Part shown: positions 26,100 through 34,906 of the stretch, in pieces
Layout: each line of letters starts with the position of its first letter
How positions within the stretch are numbered: position 1 is the stretch's first letter
Source: Chloroflexota bacterium
GTDB taxonomy: Bacteria > Chloroflexota > Dehalococcoidia > Tepidiformales > Tepidiformaceae
Direction: 5' to 3'
DNA length: 49,661 bases
Assembly: GCA_026710655.1 (NCBI GenBank)
Contig: JAPOQN010000050.1
Coordinates: 1 to 49,661 of the forward strand
The notes under the pieces: model-generated
Seen by the model: the letters and a program-made list of their open reading frames with translations, nothing else
Told to the model about the DNA's origin: nothing
The model's database searches: none
Made by a program: the position numbers and the translations under genes

Positions 26100-28552
26100 T
26101 GCGTGACCACCTCCTCGACGCTGGGCACGCGATAGAGGGCCACAGCGCCCTGGGAGAAGACGGTGTCGAGGAACGTCTCGAAGGCGGGGATGAGGTCTGC
26201 GGGATAGTGGGAGCGTTCGAGGTTCCCGAGAAGGACGTAGGTCGCCCCAAGCTCGTCGAGGGCGGCCAGCACCTCGCGGCTGGTTGAGGCGGTGTAGACG
26301 CGGTCGACAAGGTCCTGGCGTTGGACGAGCTCGGCGACCAGCTCGGGGGCGTTACCGCGCCAGGTGGTCTCGTGGCCGGGCCAGCCGATGGGGGTCTGCA
26401 GGCCGGTGCGGTAGCCGACGCGGCTCACGGCGCTGTTGTACGACGTCGCCCCTTCCCGCAACACGGGCCGGCCATCGTCTCCCCGGCCCCAGAGGCGGCC
26501 GCTGGACTCCACGACGATCGCGTCGCGCTCGACGTTGTCGTTCAGCCAGCGGACGAGGTTGTATTCGGCAGGGTCGTGGCGTTCGACGTAGCGAAGGCCG
26601 TCGAGGCCGACCAACACGGCAAAGTCGCCTGCCCGGTTGGGGGTATTGGTGACCGCGAATACGAGGGTGGATCCGAGCAGGATGGCCAGGGGGGCGGCGA
26701 CGATCGGTCGCCACCCGGGGGCGGCGGCGCGGAGCACGGCCACGCCCCCGATGGCGCCGGCGAGGGAGAGGACGATCCATCCCTGGTAGGAGAGCTTGAA
26801 CACGGTGTTGAGGCGGGGGAGGAAGAAGAGAGCGTCGCGGAGGAGGAAAAACTCTGTGCCGTAGAGGAGGAAGACGCCGAGGGCGGCGAGCGCGGCCACA
26901 GGGGCGGCGGGGTGACTGCGGCGGCCGAGGATGAAAGTAGCAGAGGCGAGGAGCCAGAAGGCGGCGGCGTAGAACACAAGCGTGACCCAGGCGCCGGCGG
27001 TGCGGGCGCCGAAGGACACGAGCAACCCGTCACCAACATCGAAGGGGGCGGCGGTGCGCTCGAAGGCGGCGAAGGGAAGCCAGAGGAGGAACGGCAACAG
27101 CGTCAGTACCAGGGCCACGAAAACCGGCGCGCCGGGTACATTCCGACGCCAGCTCTTCATGCCCCACCAGAGTCCGGCGAGGGCGAAGACGATGGGGACA
27201 CCCCACATGAGGAGGACGTGCTCGATGCGGGTGCCCTGGCCGCTGTAGCCGTAGATGCCCCCTCGCTGCGGACTGAAGTCGCTCCACCAGGGCGCGAAGA
27301 GGGCGATGGAGAGGAGGGCGGGGGGCAGGAGCCAGGAGACGGTGTCGCCGATCGACTCGCCGAATGACCGGGTGCGGCGGTTCCGGGCGAAGACGGCAAG
27401 GGCGAGGAGGGGGGAGAAGGCGATCACGTCCCAGACGTTCACGAAGGCGAGCGAGCCGAAGACGACGGCGACCGCGACGAGGAGCCAGGGGCGGCGGCGG
27501 TGTTCGTGCCAGTCGAGACGCCCACGTCCACGCCAGAGGGCAGCGCACACGGCTAGCGCGAGGAGCACGCCCGGAATGGACATGACGTGGGGGTGCAGGT
27601 CGCCCAGGAGGAAGCTGAAGGCGGGGACCTCGGTGACGGTGAAGGGGTAGCTCGGCTGCGGTCCCCAGTAGGCCATGCGGGACATGCGCCACCAGACCCA
27701 GTGGTCGTCGGGGTACCAGCGGTTGGTGGGGTCGAGGGGCTGGCCGGTGCAGGACTCGCCTGCTCCGGCGCCACATCGAACGAGGCCCTCGGCGCCGAAG
27801 GCGGCGTAGACGCCCTCGTGGTCGGCGCCGTGGGCGGCGGCGAACTCGAACACGCTGGCGAGCGGTCCAGCGAAGAGCAGGAGGAGGACAGCTCCGGTGG
27901 CGGCGAGCGTCACCCAGCGGTGCGCGCGTCGCCCGAAGAGCCAGCGCGCGAGCGCGGCGCAGAGCGAGAAGGCGGCCGCCCCGGTGCTCGCGAAGAAAGC
28001 TGCGAGGGCGAGGTTGTAGCCGGAAGCCGGCCAGACATCGGAGGCGCCGGTGAGTACGGCAGCCTGGAGGTAGCCGCCGTAGTGGTAGCTGGCGTCCTTG
28101 CCCGCGAACCAGGGATCGTGCGGGGGGTAGTCGGGGGAGACGAGCATGGCGTTGAGGTAGAGGAGGTCCATTGGCTGCTCGGTGTGGGCGATATCGGGCA
28201 CGTGGGCGCGGAAGAAGGCGTAGCCGAAGAAGAGGGCCGAGAAGAGGGCAACGGAGACGGTGAGGCCGGGGAGGGAGCGGCGGAGGGTGGCGAGGATGCG
28301 CCGGTCGCGAACGGCGAGGATGACCATGGCAACGCCGAAGAGGCCGATCGCGAGGAGGAAGCCGCCACGCCCGGCGGGCAGCGCTCCCAGGTAGCGAAGC
28401 ACGAAGTAGCCGGCGGCGACGAGGGTGAGGCCGAGGGTGAAGCTGAGTCCCGCACCGGCATCGGGGAAGCGGGCGAAGAGGCGGAAGGCAAGGGGCAGCG
28501 CGAGCGCCGCGATGACGATGGCAACTCCCCAGAAGGCCAGCGCCTCAGTCAC
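26096..28552 (-). CDS. DUF2298 (Chlor_Arch_YYY, TIGR03662) membrane protein
   Basis: 818 residues with many hydrophobic segments. It has the hallmarks of the DUF2298 family: MDLLYLNAMLVSPDYPPHDPW near 128-148, then SYHYGGYLQ, and the GDLHPHVMSIPGVLLAL loop near 320. The family is known mainly from Chloroflexi and Archaea and is thought to be a GT-C-type glycosyltransferase. A C-terminal soluble region (about 690-818) ends in a domain resembling those after PMT-type membrane cores. It starts 9 bp downstream of ftsY and so could be read from the rnc promoter. Confidence 0.88.
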   Translation of the reverse strand: MTEALAFWGVAIVIAALALPLAFRLFARFPDAGAGLSFTLGLTLVAAGYFVLRYLGALPAGRGGFLLAIGLFGVAMVILAVRDRRILATLRRSLPGLTVSVALFSALFFGYAFFRAHVPDIAHTEQPMDLLYLNAMLVSPDYPPHDPWFAGKDASYHYGGYLQAAVLTGASDVWPASGYNLALAAFFASTGAAAFSLCAALARWLFGRRAHRWVTLAATGAVLLLLFAGPLASVFEFAAAHGADHEGVYAAFGAEGLVRCGAGAGESCTGQPLDPTNRWYPDDHWVWWRMSRMAYWGPQPSYPFTVTEVPAFSFLLGDLHPHVMSIPGVLLALAVCAALWRGRGRLDWHEHRRRPWLLVAVAVVFGSLAFVNVWDVIAFSPLLALAVFARNRRTRSFGESIGDTVSWLLPPALLSIALFAPWWSDFSPQRGGIYGYSGQGTRIEHVLLMWGVPIVFALAGLWWGMKSWRRNVPGAPVFVALVLTLLPFLLWLPFAAFERTAAPFDVGDGLLVSFGARTAGAWVTLVFYAAAFWLLASATFILGRRSHPAAPVAALAALGVFLLYGTEFFLLRDALFFLPRLNTVFKLSYQGWIVLSLAGAIGGVAVLRAAAPGWRPIVAAPLAILLGSTLVFAVTNTPNRAGDFAVLVGLDGLRYVERHDPAEYNLVRWLNDNVERDAIVVESSGRLWGRGDDGRPVLREGATSYNSAVSRVGYRTGLQTPIGWPGHETTWRGNAPELVAELVQRQDLVDRVYTASTSREVLAALDELGATYVLLGNLERSHYPADLIPAFETFLDTVFSQGAVALYRVPSVEEVVTQ

Positions 28553-28561
28553 GGCGGAGCC

Positions 28562-29560
28562 TCACGCGAGGAGCGCATCCACGAAGGTCTCGGGATCGAA
28601 AGGCGCGAGGTCGCCGAGGCCCTCGCCGGTGCCGATGAGGCGGACGGGGACGCCGAGTTCGCTGGCGATGGCGAAGACGATGCCGCCACGGGCGGTGCCA
28701 TCGAGCTTGGCGAGGACGAGACCGGTGACGCCAACGGCCTCGGTGAAGGCGCGCGCCTGGAGGAGGCCGTTCTGGCCGGTGGTGGCGTCGAGAACGAGGA
28801 GGGTCTCGTGGGGCGCTTCGGGGTGGCGGCGCTGGATGACGCGGGTGACCTTCTTCAGCTCCTCCATCAGGTTCGACTTGGTGTGGAGGCGTCCGGCCGT
28901 GTCGATGATGGCGACGGCGGCGCCGTCGGCCTCGGCGGCGGAGAGGGTGTCGAAGACGACGGCTCCGGGGTCGCCGCCGGGCTGGTGAGCGACAACGCGC
29001 ACCTCGAGGCGATCGCCCCAGGTACGGAGCTGGTCGATGGCGGCCGCGCGAAAGGTGTCGGCGGCGGCGAGGATGGGGGTGTGGCCGCCGTCCTTGAGGG
29101 CCGATGCGAGCTTGGCGATGGAGGTGGTCTTGCCAGCCCCGTTCACGCCGACGACGAGGATGACGAGCAGGTCGGGGAAGGGCGCGTCCCAGCGCGGGGG
29201 CTCACCGGCGGGGGTATCGAGGAGGGCGACGAGGTCGGCGCGGAGGATGTCGCGAACCTGGGCGGAGGTGGTGGCGCGGGTGTCGCGCACCTGGGTGCGC
29301 ACGCTCTCGAGGATGCGCTCGGTGGTCGTAATGCCGGTGTCGGCGGCGATGAGGATCTCCTCAAGCTCCTCCCAGAGGTCGTCATCGTAGTCGGGGCGGT
29401 CAAAGAGGCGGCCGAGATGGCCGAGGAGGCCGGAGCGGCTGCGGGCGAGGGCGCGACCCGACTGCGCCTGTATCTCCTCGACCTGCTCGGGGGTGAAGGC
29501 GGGGTCGGTGGAGGAGGGTTGGGCGCCGTCTGATTCCTGCCGTCTTCGCCAGAACCGCAT
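28562..29560 (-). CDS. ftsY: Signal recognition particle receptor FtsY
   Basis: 332-residue SRP GTPase receptor that docks ribosome-nascent-chain-SRP complexes at the membrane. A short Gln/Ser-rich acidic N-terminus (about 40 residues) is followed by the N domain and the G domain with G1 GVNGAGKTTSIAKLA, G3 DTAGRLHTKSNLM and the LAKLDGTARGG motif, where the usual Thr of TKLD is Ala. Start ATG 29560 follows GGGAGG 7 nt upstream. It is third in an rnc-smc-ftsY cluster, an order seen in many bacteria, and is followed at 9 bp by DUF2298. Confidence 0.96.
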   Translation of the reverse strand: MRFWRRRQESDGAQPSSTDPAFTPEQVEEIQAQSGRALARSRSGLLGHLGRLFDRPDYDDDLWEELEEILIAADTGITTTERILESVRTQVRDTRATTSAQVRDILRADLVALLDTPAGEPPRWDAPFPDLLVILVVGVNGAGKTTSIAKLASALKDGGHTPILAAADTFRAAAIDQLRTWGDRLEVRVVAHQPGGDPGAVVFDTLSAAEADGAAVAIIDTAGRLHTKSNLMEELKKVTRVIQRRHPEAPHETLLVLDATTGQNGLLQARAFTEAVGVTGLVLAKLDGTARGGIVFAIASELGVPVRLIGTGEGLGDLAPFDPETFVDALLA

Positions 29561-29625
29561 CGCCCGCCCTCCCAGCCGCCCTGTGCGGCGACCTTCGGAT
29601 TCTGCCCCAACGCCGCGAGGCAGGG

Positions 29626-32600
29626 CTAGCGGCTGGCGGCCCCGGCGGTCTCTCGCGGCTCGGCGGCGGGTGACGCCTCGGGGGGATCGCTCGCCGGGGC
29701 AGCGCCGCCGGGGAGGTCGGAGAGGCGAAGGGAGAGGGTGTTGGAGACACCCCCCGGGCCCATGGAGACGCCGTAGATGGCGTCGGTGGACTCAATGGTG
29801 CGGCGGTTGTGGGTCACGATGAGGAACTGCGTGCGATCGGCGAGGCGCGCGAGCTCGGAGACGAAGCGGCCCACGTTCGCCTCGTCGAGGGCGGCGTCGA
29901 CCTCGTCGAGGACGCAGAAGGGGGCGGGATTCACGGAGAGCAGCGCGAAGAGGAGGGCGACGGCCGTGAGCGAGCGTTCGCCGCCGGAGAGCAGGCTGAG
30001 GGTGCTGAGGCGCTTCCCCGGGGGCTGGGCCTCGATCTCGATGCCGGAGTCGATGATGTCGTCGGGGTCGAGCAGCTTGAGCCTCGCGGCGCCACCACCG
30101 AAGAAGGCGGTGAAGTAGTTGCCGAAAGCGGTATCGACCTGGGTGAAGGTCGCGCGGAAGCGGGTGCGTATCTCGCTGTTGAGCTCGGTGATGGCGGTCT
30201 GGAGCTGGGCTTCCGCGTCGGTCAGATCCTGGATCTGCTCCGTGAGGAAGGCGTGGCGCTCCTCGCTCTCGCGGAAGTCCTCGGGGGCTTCCTGGTTGAT
30301 GGGGCCGAGCTTGCGGATGGCGACCCGCACCTCTTCGATCTCGCCCTCGACGGCAGGGAGATCGGGGGGCTCTTCGCCGGCTGCAGGGGCTTCCACTCCG
30401 CCGCCGGGCGCGGTCGAGAGGCCCTCGCGGGCCATCTCGGCGCGCAGGGTCTCGAGGCGCTCACGGGCGCGTTCCAGATCGGTTTCGAGGTCGAGGTGGC
30501 GGCTGCGGGACTCAAGGAGGGCCTGCTGCGCCTCACCGTACTCGGCCTGGACGGTGCGTTCGTGCGTTTCCAGCCGGGTGAGCTCGTCGCGGTCGGGGGC
30601 GCTATCGTCGGTGGAGCTCTCCTGCTCAAGGCGGAGCTCTTCAAGCTCCCGGGTCTGGCGTTCGATAGCTTCGGTGAAGTTGCCGGCTTCGAGCTCCAGG
30701 TTCTGGGCGCGGAGGATGCGCTGGGCGATCTGCGAGGCGAGGCGCTCAATGGCGCGTTTCTGCTGCTCGCGCGAGAGGACATGGGCCCTGGCCTCACCCT
30801 CGGCGGCAGCGAGCCGTCCGCTGGACCCGGAGACCTCGTCGACGGCCTGCTCGATGCGGCCGGGGGAGGCGTCGAGGTCGGGGGCGAGGGCTTCCAACTC
30901 GGCGCCGAGCTCACGGCGGCGAGCGGTGAGCTGGTCGAGCAGGACGCGCGCGTCCTCGGCGGCCTGCTCGTCGAAGGAGCCGCCGGCCAGCTCGCGGCGG
31001 CGGACGAGAACGGTGGTCATGTCGCGGCGGAGGCGGTGGAGACGGTCGCGTTCGCGCTCACGGGCGCGGAGGGCGGCATCGAGGGCGCCGCGGCCCTCCT
31101 CGTGGGCGCGATCGCTCTCCTCGACGAGGCGGGAGAGGCGCTCGACGGTCTCGCGGGCAGTTTCGACCTGCTTGCGGTTGGCCTCGACGACCTCTTCGAG
31201 GTCGGCGATCTGGGCGGGAATCTCGTCGATCTCGCGCTGGCGGGTGAAGCTGAAGGGGCTCTCGGAGGCGGAAGCGAGGCCGCCGGTGATGACGCCGGAG
31301 GGGTCGAGGAAGACGCCATCGAGCGTGACAACAGCGCCGAGACCGCGGGTGAGCATGCGCCTCGCGACCTGCAGGTCCTCGACGACGATGATGCGTCCGA
31401 GGAGGGTATCGACGAGATCGCGGTAGCGGCTGTCGCAGCGGACGAGCCGGGAGGCGACGCCGACGACGCCGCGCTCCTTCTGGAGGTTGAGCGGGTAGCC
31501 CTTGCGGAGGCCGTCGAGGGGGAGGAACTGGGCGCGCCCACGGGCGCCTTCGCGGAGGAGCTCAATGGCGTGGAGGGCCTGTGACTCTTGTTCGACGATG
31601 ATGGCGTGGAGGTGGTTCTCAAGGGCGGCGTTGATGGCGGCCTCAAGGCCGGCGGGGACGCGGAGGTGGCGGGAGAGGAGGCCGACGACGCCGGTGATCT
31701 CGGGGGCCTCGCCGAGGCTGCCGGGCTTCACGTTCTCAATCAGGACCTGGCCCATGATGAGGGCGTTGCGGGTGCCGGTGGCGATGCCTTCGCTCTCGGC
31801 CTGGACGCGCTTGAGCACTTCAAGGCGGCCCTGCAGGTGGTCGAGCTGGCGGAGGGGTTCCTTGCCCGCCTGCTCAAGCTCGCGCAGCTCGTTCTGGACG
31901 CGGGCAAGGCGCTCGCGGGCGCCGGAGGCGGCCTCGCGGGCTTCCTTCAGGCGGACCTCGGCGGTCTCGGCGGTCTCGCCAAGCTCGGCGTAGCGGCGGC
32001 CGTAGCCGACGAGTTCGACGAGGATCTGCTTGCGCCGCGACTCGACGCGGGCGGCGTCGGGGCCCTCGGCGGGAGCGACGGCAGCGCGCCCGGCGATGGC
32101 TTCCTGCTCCCTGATGCGCCCATCGAGGGCGGCGAGCTGGCCCCGAAGCTCCTCGGCCCGGCGGTGGAGGGCGGCGTCCTCGCGCTGGATGCGGGCAAGG
32201 CTCTCGCGGTCGCGTTCGAGGGAGGTGCGTAACGCCTCGATCTCGTCCGTCAGCTCAAGGGCGCGGCGGCCGCTCTCGAGGTCGGCGGCGGCGAGCGTGG
32301 CCTTCTCGCCTTCGAGCGCTTCGACCTCGGTGCGGATCTCGCCGTGACGGGTCGTCGTCATCGAGTGGCGTTCGCGATCGAGGATGAGGGCGTGTTCGAG
32401 GGAGCGGACGCGGTTCTCAAGGCTGTCGCGGGCGCCCTCCCGGCGGGAGACGGCCTCGCGACGCCTGGCGATCTCGTCGCCGAGGGCCTGGAGCTGCTCC
32501 TCCAGCATGGTCACGCGCGACTCGGCGGCCTCGTCCTCGGCGCCGCGCTGGTCGAGCTCGGCCTGGGCGCGGACGATGGCGGTGCGGGTCTCGGCCCAGC

Positions 32601-33297
32601 GGGCGGAGTAGAGCTGGCGGAGGAGCACGGCGAGGCGGCCGGAGAGGTCGCGGTGTTCGCTGGCGCGGTTGGCCTGGCGGCGGAGGGAGCGGAGGCGGGG
32701 CTCCAGCTCGTCGATGATGATCTGGACCTTGGCCGTGTTCTCGCGCGTGCTGGCGAGGCGGTTGTGGGCGTCGGCGATCTTCTGGCGGAAGGGCTTGACG
32801 TCAGCGGCCTCGTCGATGAGGGAGCGGCGGTCCTGGGGGGAGAGGCTGAGCACCTCATCGACCATGCCCTGGCCCATGATGGCGTAGCTGTTCTGGCCGA
32901 CATTGGCTTTCTGGAGCAGGTCGTTGAGGTCACGCAGGCGGATGCGGGAGCCGTTCAGCAGGTACTCGGTGTCGCCGTCGCGGTAGGCGCGACGCCCGAT
33001 CTGGATTTCGCTGAAGTCGAGGGGGAGCCAGCCATCGCTGTTGTCGAGGGTAAGGATGACCTCGGCCATGCCGAGAGGGGCGCGGTCGCCGGCGCCAGCG
33101 AAGATGACGTCCTCCTGCTTGCGGGCGCGGAGGAGGCGCAGGCCCTGCTCACCGAGCACCCAGCGGAAGGCGTCGGCGACGTTGCTCTTGCCAGACCCGT
33201 TGGGGCCGATGATGGCGGTCACGCCGGAGCCGAACTCGAACGTGGTCTCCTGGGCGAAGCTCTTGAAGCCCTGGAGGGTGAGCCGTTTCACGTACAT
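29626..33297 (-). CDS. smc: Chromosome segregation protein SMC
   Basis: 1223 residues, full-length SMC ATPase that loops and compacts DNA with ScpAB. The head begins LTLQGFKSFAQ and has Walker A IIGPNGSGKSN near residue 32. Long coiled coils run through about 170-500 and 660-1000. The hinge is near 530-650 (GVVGLLSRHLRVPAGLEAAI onward). The C-terminal head has signature LSGGERSLTAVALL and Walker B CVLDEVDAALDEAN. Residues after about 1180 form a Pro/Ala/Glu-rich tail. It starts 3 bp after the rnc stop. The antisense strand has long spurious frames across this gene. Confidence 0.97.
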   Translation of the reverse strand: MYVKRLTLQGFKSFAQETTFEFGSGVTAIIGPNGSGKSNVADAFRWVLGEQGLRLLRARKQEDVIFAGAGDRAPLGMAEVILTLDNSDGWLPLDFSEIQIGRRAYRDGDTEYLLNGSRIRLRDLNDLLQKANVGQNSYAIMGQGMVDEVLSLSPQDRRSLIDEAADVKPFRQKIADAHNRLASTRENTAKVQIIIDELEPRLRSLRRQANRASEHRDLSGRLAVLLRQLYSARWAETRTAIVRAQAELDQRGAEDEAAESRVTMLEEQLQALGDEIARRREAVSRREGARDSLENRVRSLEHALILDRERHSMTTTRHGEIRTEVEALEGEKATLAAADLESGRRALELTDEIEALRTSLERDRESLARIQREDAALHRRAEELRGQLAALDGRIREQEAIAGRAAVAPAEGPDAARVESRRKQILVELVGYGRRYAELGETAETAEVRLKEAREAASGARERLARVQNELRELEQAGKEPLRQLDHLQGRLEVLKRVQAESEGIATGTRNALIMGQVLIENVKPGSLGEAPEITGVVGLLSRHLRVPAGLEAAINAALENHLHAIIVEQESQALHAIELLREGARGRAQFLPLDGLRKGYPLNLQKERGVVGVASRLVRCDSRYRDLVDTLLGRIIVVEDLQVARRMLTRGLGAVVTLDGVFLDPSGVITGGLASASESPFSFTRQREIDEIPAQIADLEEVVEANRKQVETARETVERLSRLVEESDRAHEEGRGALDAALRARERERDRLHRLRRDMTTVLVRRRELAGGSFDEQAAEDARVLLDQLTARRRELGAELEALAPDLDASPGRIEQAVDEVSGSSGRLAAAEGEARAHVLSREQQKRAIERLASQIAQRILRAQNLELEAGNFTEAIERQTRELEELRLEQESSTDDSAPDRDELTRLETHERTVQAEYGEAQQALLESRSRHLDLETDLERARERLETLRAEMAREGLSTAPGGGVEAPAAGEEPPDLPAVEGEIEEVRVAIRKLGPINQEAPEDFRESEERHAFLTEQIQDLTDAEAQLQTAITELNSEIRTRFRATFTQVDTAFGNYFTAFFGGGAARLKLLDPDDIIDSGIEIEAQPPGKRLSTLSLLSGGERSLTAVALLFALLSVNPAPFCVLDEVDAALDEANVGRFVSELARLADRTQFLIVTHNRRTIESTDAIYGVSMGPGGVSNTLSLRLSDLPGGAAPASDPPEASPAAEPRETAGAASR

Positions 33298-33300
33298 GGC

Positions 33301-34047
33301 TCAGGCCCCCACGGGTACGCCGGCGACGGCGCCGGCTGAGAGGACGGCATGGGCCTCACGGGCGGCCTCGTGCTGGGCCGCACGCTTACTCGACCCGCTG
33401 CCGCGGCCAAGCATCTCGCCGGAAACTCGAACCTCCACCACGAAGCGTCGCCCCTCCTCCTCGTCCTGCTCGCTGACAGTGACATAGTCGGGGGGCTGAT
33501 GCCAGCGGGCCTGTACGAGGTGCTGGAGCGCAGACTTGGGGTCGAGGGAGGGGCCGCCCTCGCGCATCTGGTCGATCTCGGGCTTGAGCAGGCGGAGGGC
33601 GAGGGCGCGAGCGACGGTAAGCCCGTGGGCCCGATAGACGGCGCCGAGGACGGCTTCGAAGGCGCCGGCGAGGTTCCGGTCGCGGTCGCGGCCGCCGGCG
33701 GCTTCCTCGCCGCGCCCGAGGATGAGGTAGCCACCGAGGTCGAGGCGGCGGGCGGCCCTGGCGAGGGTGCTGCCGCGAACGATCTCGGCGCGCATGCGTG
33801 TCAACTCGCCTTCCGCGGCCTCGGGATAGGCGCGGAACAGCTCGTTCGCGACGACCATGCCGAGGATTGCATCGCCGAGGAATTCGAGGCGTTCGTTGGG
33901 CGTGGCCTGGGCGGAACTCTCGTTGGGGAAGGATGCGTGGGTGAGGGCTTCGCAGAGGACATCATCGGGAAGGGGCTTGATGCCAAGCCTCTCCGCCAAG
34001 TCGCCGCTGCGCGGGGGCGACTGGACCACGGCGACCGTGCTCTCCAA
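33301..34047 (-). CDS. rnc: Ribonuclease III
   Basis: 248 residues. RNase III cleaves double-stranded RNA such as the 30S rRNA precursor. The catalytic signature is NERLEFLGDAILGMVV (about residues 52-67), the second acidic site is in NLAGAFEAVLGAVY, and the dsRNA-binding domain occupies about 165-240 with GSGSSKRAAQHEAAREA. The start appears to be TTG 34047, preceded by GGTGGGGG. An ATG at 34064 is in another frame, and no in-frame ATG precedes the domain. It is first in rnc-smc-ftsY and has a near-consensus sigma-70 promoter 35-64 bp upstream. Confidence 0.93.
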   Translation of the reverse strand: MESTVAVVQSPPRSGDLAERLGIKPLPDDVLCEALTHASFPNESSAQATPNERLEFLGDAILGMVVANELFRAYPEAAEGELTRMRAEIVRGSTLARAARRLDLGGYLILGRGEEAAGGRDRDRNLAGAFEAVLGAVYRAHGLTVARALALRLLKPEIDQMREGGPSLDPKSALQHLVQARWHQPPDYVTVSEQDEEEGRRFVVEVRVSGEMLGRGSGSSKRAAQHEAAREAHAVLSAGAVAGVPVGA

Positions 34048-34081
34048 AATGCCCCCACCATCAAATTGTTAGGGTTCCTTG

Positions 34082-34111
34082 ATCATATCGACGGGCAGTT
34101 GAAAGTGTCAA
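34082..34111 (-). promoter_or_regulatory. Sigma-70 type promoter for rnc-smc-ftsY
   Basis: On the minus strand, TTGACA (34106-34111) is followed after 18 bp by TATGAT (34082-34087). This is the best promoter in the window. Its -35 box overlaps the -35 box of the divergent zinc-ribbon gene. Confidence 0.8.
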
Positions 34112-34126
34112 GAAACCGTCTATTCT
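34099..34126 (+). promoter_or_regulatory. Promoter for the zinc-ribbon/HTH gene
   Basis: TTGAAA (34099-34104), 16-bp spacer, TATTCT (34121-34126), 15 nt before ATG 34142. With the opposing rnc promoter it forms TTGA-5-TCAA, a small palindrome where both -35 boxes meet. Confidence 0.6.
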
Positions 34127-34141
34127 CAGGGCTCCACACCC

Positions 34142-34540
34142 ATGACTGACATTCTTCCCATGGAACCGTGCTCCATCTGCACCGAGCCCGTCGAGCGGCA
34201 CACCGAGTCGTACTGCAATGCGTGCGGGCGACTCTTCCACCTGAACCAGCGGGAAGACCTGCCGGGGAAAGACTGCGGCAGCGTCTCCCTGAGCGAGACG
34301 CACCTGGCGCTGGTGTTCATGTGCAGCGCCTGCGGGGAGTCGGCGGAAAGCCCGGTCTCGCCGGCGCTGGAGGCAGTGCTGGACCTCTCGGAGGCGGCGC
34401 TGGCGGCGGGGATGAGCGAAAGGGAACTGGCGGAGGCGGCAGCTGCGGGGCGGGTCTCGCACCGACGCACGGCAGGCGGATCGTTGCTGTTCGAGCGCGA
34501 GGCCGTGGAAGCGCTGCTGCGCGCACGGGGCCCGGCGTGA
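34142..34540 (+). CDS. Zinc-ribbon protein with C-terminal excisionase-like HTH
   Basis: 132 residues. The N-terminal half has paired Cys motifs, C10-x2-C13 and C25-x2-C28, then CSAC near 61-64, forming one or two zinc ribbons. The C-terminal half (about 85-130: SERELAEAAAAGRV...FEREAVEALLRA) looks like a short MerR/excisionase-type helix-turn-helix in which a Leu-Phe-Glu-Arg turn leads into the last helix. It is probably a DNA-binding regulator, possibly of its own divergent promoter with rnc. The stop overlaps the GTG of a small membrane protein. I recognise no named family. Confidence 0.75.
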   Translation: MTDILPMEPCSICTEPVERHTESYCNACGRLFHLNQREDLPGKDCGSVSLSETHLALVFMCSACGESAESPVSPALEAVLDLSEAALAAGMSERELAEAAAAGRVSHRRTAGGSLLFEREAVEALLRARGPA

Positions 34541-34851
34541 GTCCGGGGCGGCGCCGGCGGAGGCGCGCTCGGGGCACTCCTGAGAGCGGGGGCGAGACGG
34601 CGGCGCCGAAGCAGCAGGCCACGCCGCCGCCGCTGGCCGAGTGGCGCTGGCGCACCATGCCCGTGTTCATCGCGCTGTCGGCGGGGCTCTTCGTGGGGCT
34701 CTACCTGGGGATCGTGATCCCTGGCACGGGCATCGTCGCGACGGTGGTCTTCCTGGCGGTGGCGGGCATGCTCGGGATCTCGGTCTCGCGGTACGTGATG
34801 CGGCTACTCATGCAGCGGGGGATCATCAAGCCCCAGCCGAAGCGCCGCTGA
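34537..34851 (+). CDS. Small two-TM membrane protein
   Basis: 104 residues if started at GTG 34537, which overlaps the preceding stop (GTGA). A basic N-terminus (six Arg within residues 5-10) and a Pro/Gln-rich linker are followed by two hydrophobic helices (about 48-66 and 68-90), a further helix (SVSRYVMRLLMQRG) and a basic end. Positive charges on both ends suggest both termini are inside the cell. No family recognised. Translationally coupled to the zinc-ribbon/HTH gene, so they may act together. Confidence 0.65.
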   Translation: MSPGRRRRRRARGTPESGGETAAPKQQATPPPLAEWRWRTMPVFIALSAGLFVGLYLGIVIPGTGIVATVVFLAVAGMLGISVSRYVMRLLMQRGIIKPQPKRR

Positions 34852-34906
34852 CCTTCCGAACCTGCGCGCTGTGGCATGATGCCGCCACCCACCCAGGGGG
34901 AAGGCG

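Noticed and set aside
27587..29533. 648-codon antisense frame opposite ftsY and DUF2298
   Set aside because: Spans two proven genes and is almost entirely Gly/Glu/Ala.
29809..31584. 591-codon antisense frame within smc
   Set aside because: Mirror of the SMC coiled-coil codon bias; no independent start signals or domains.
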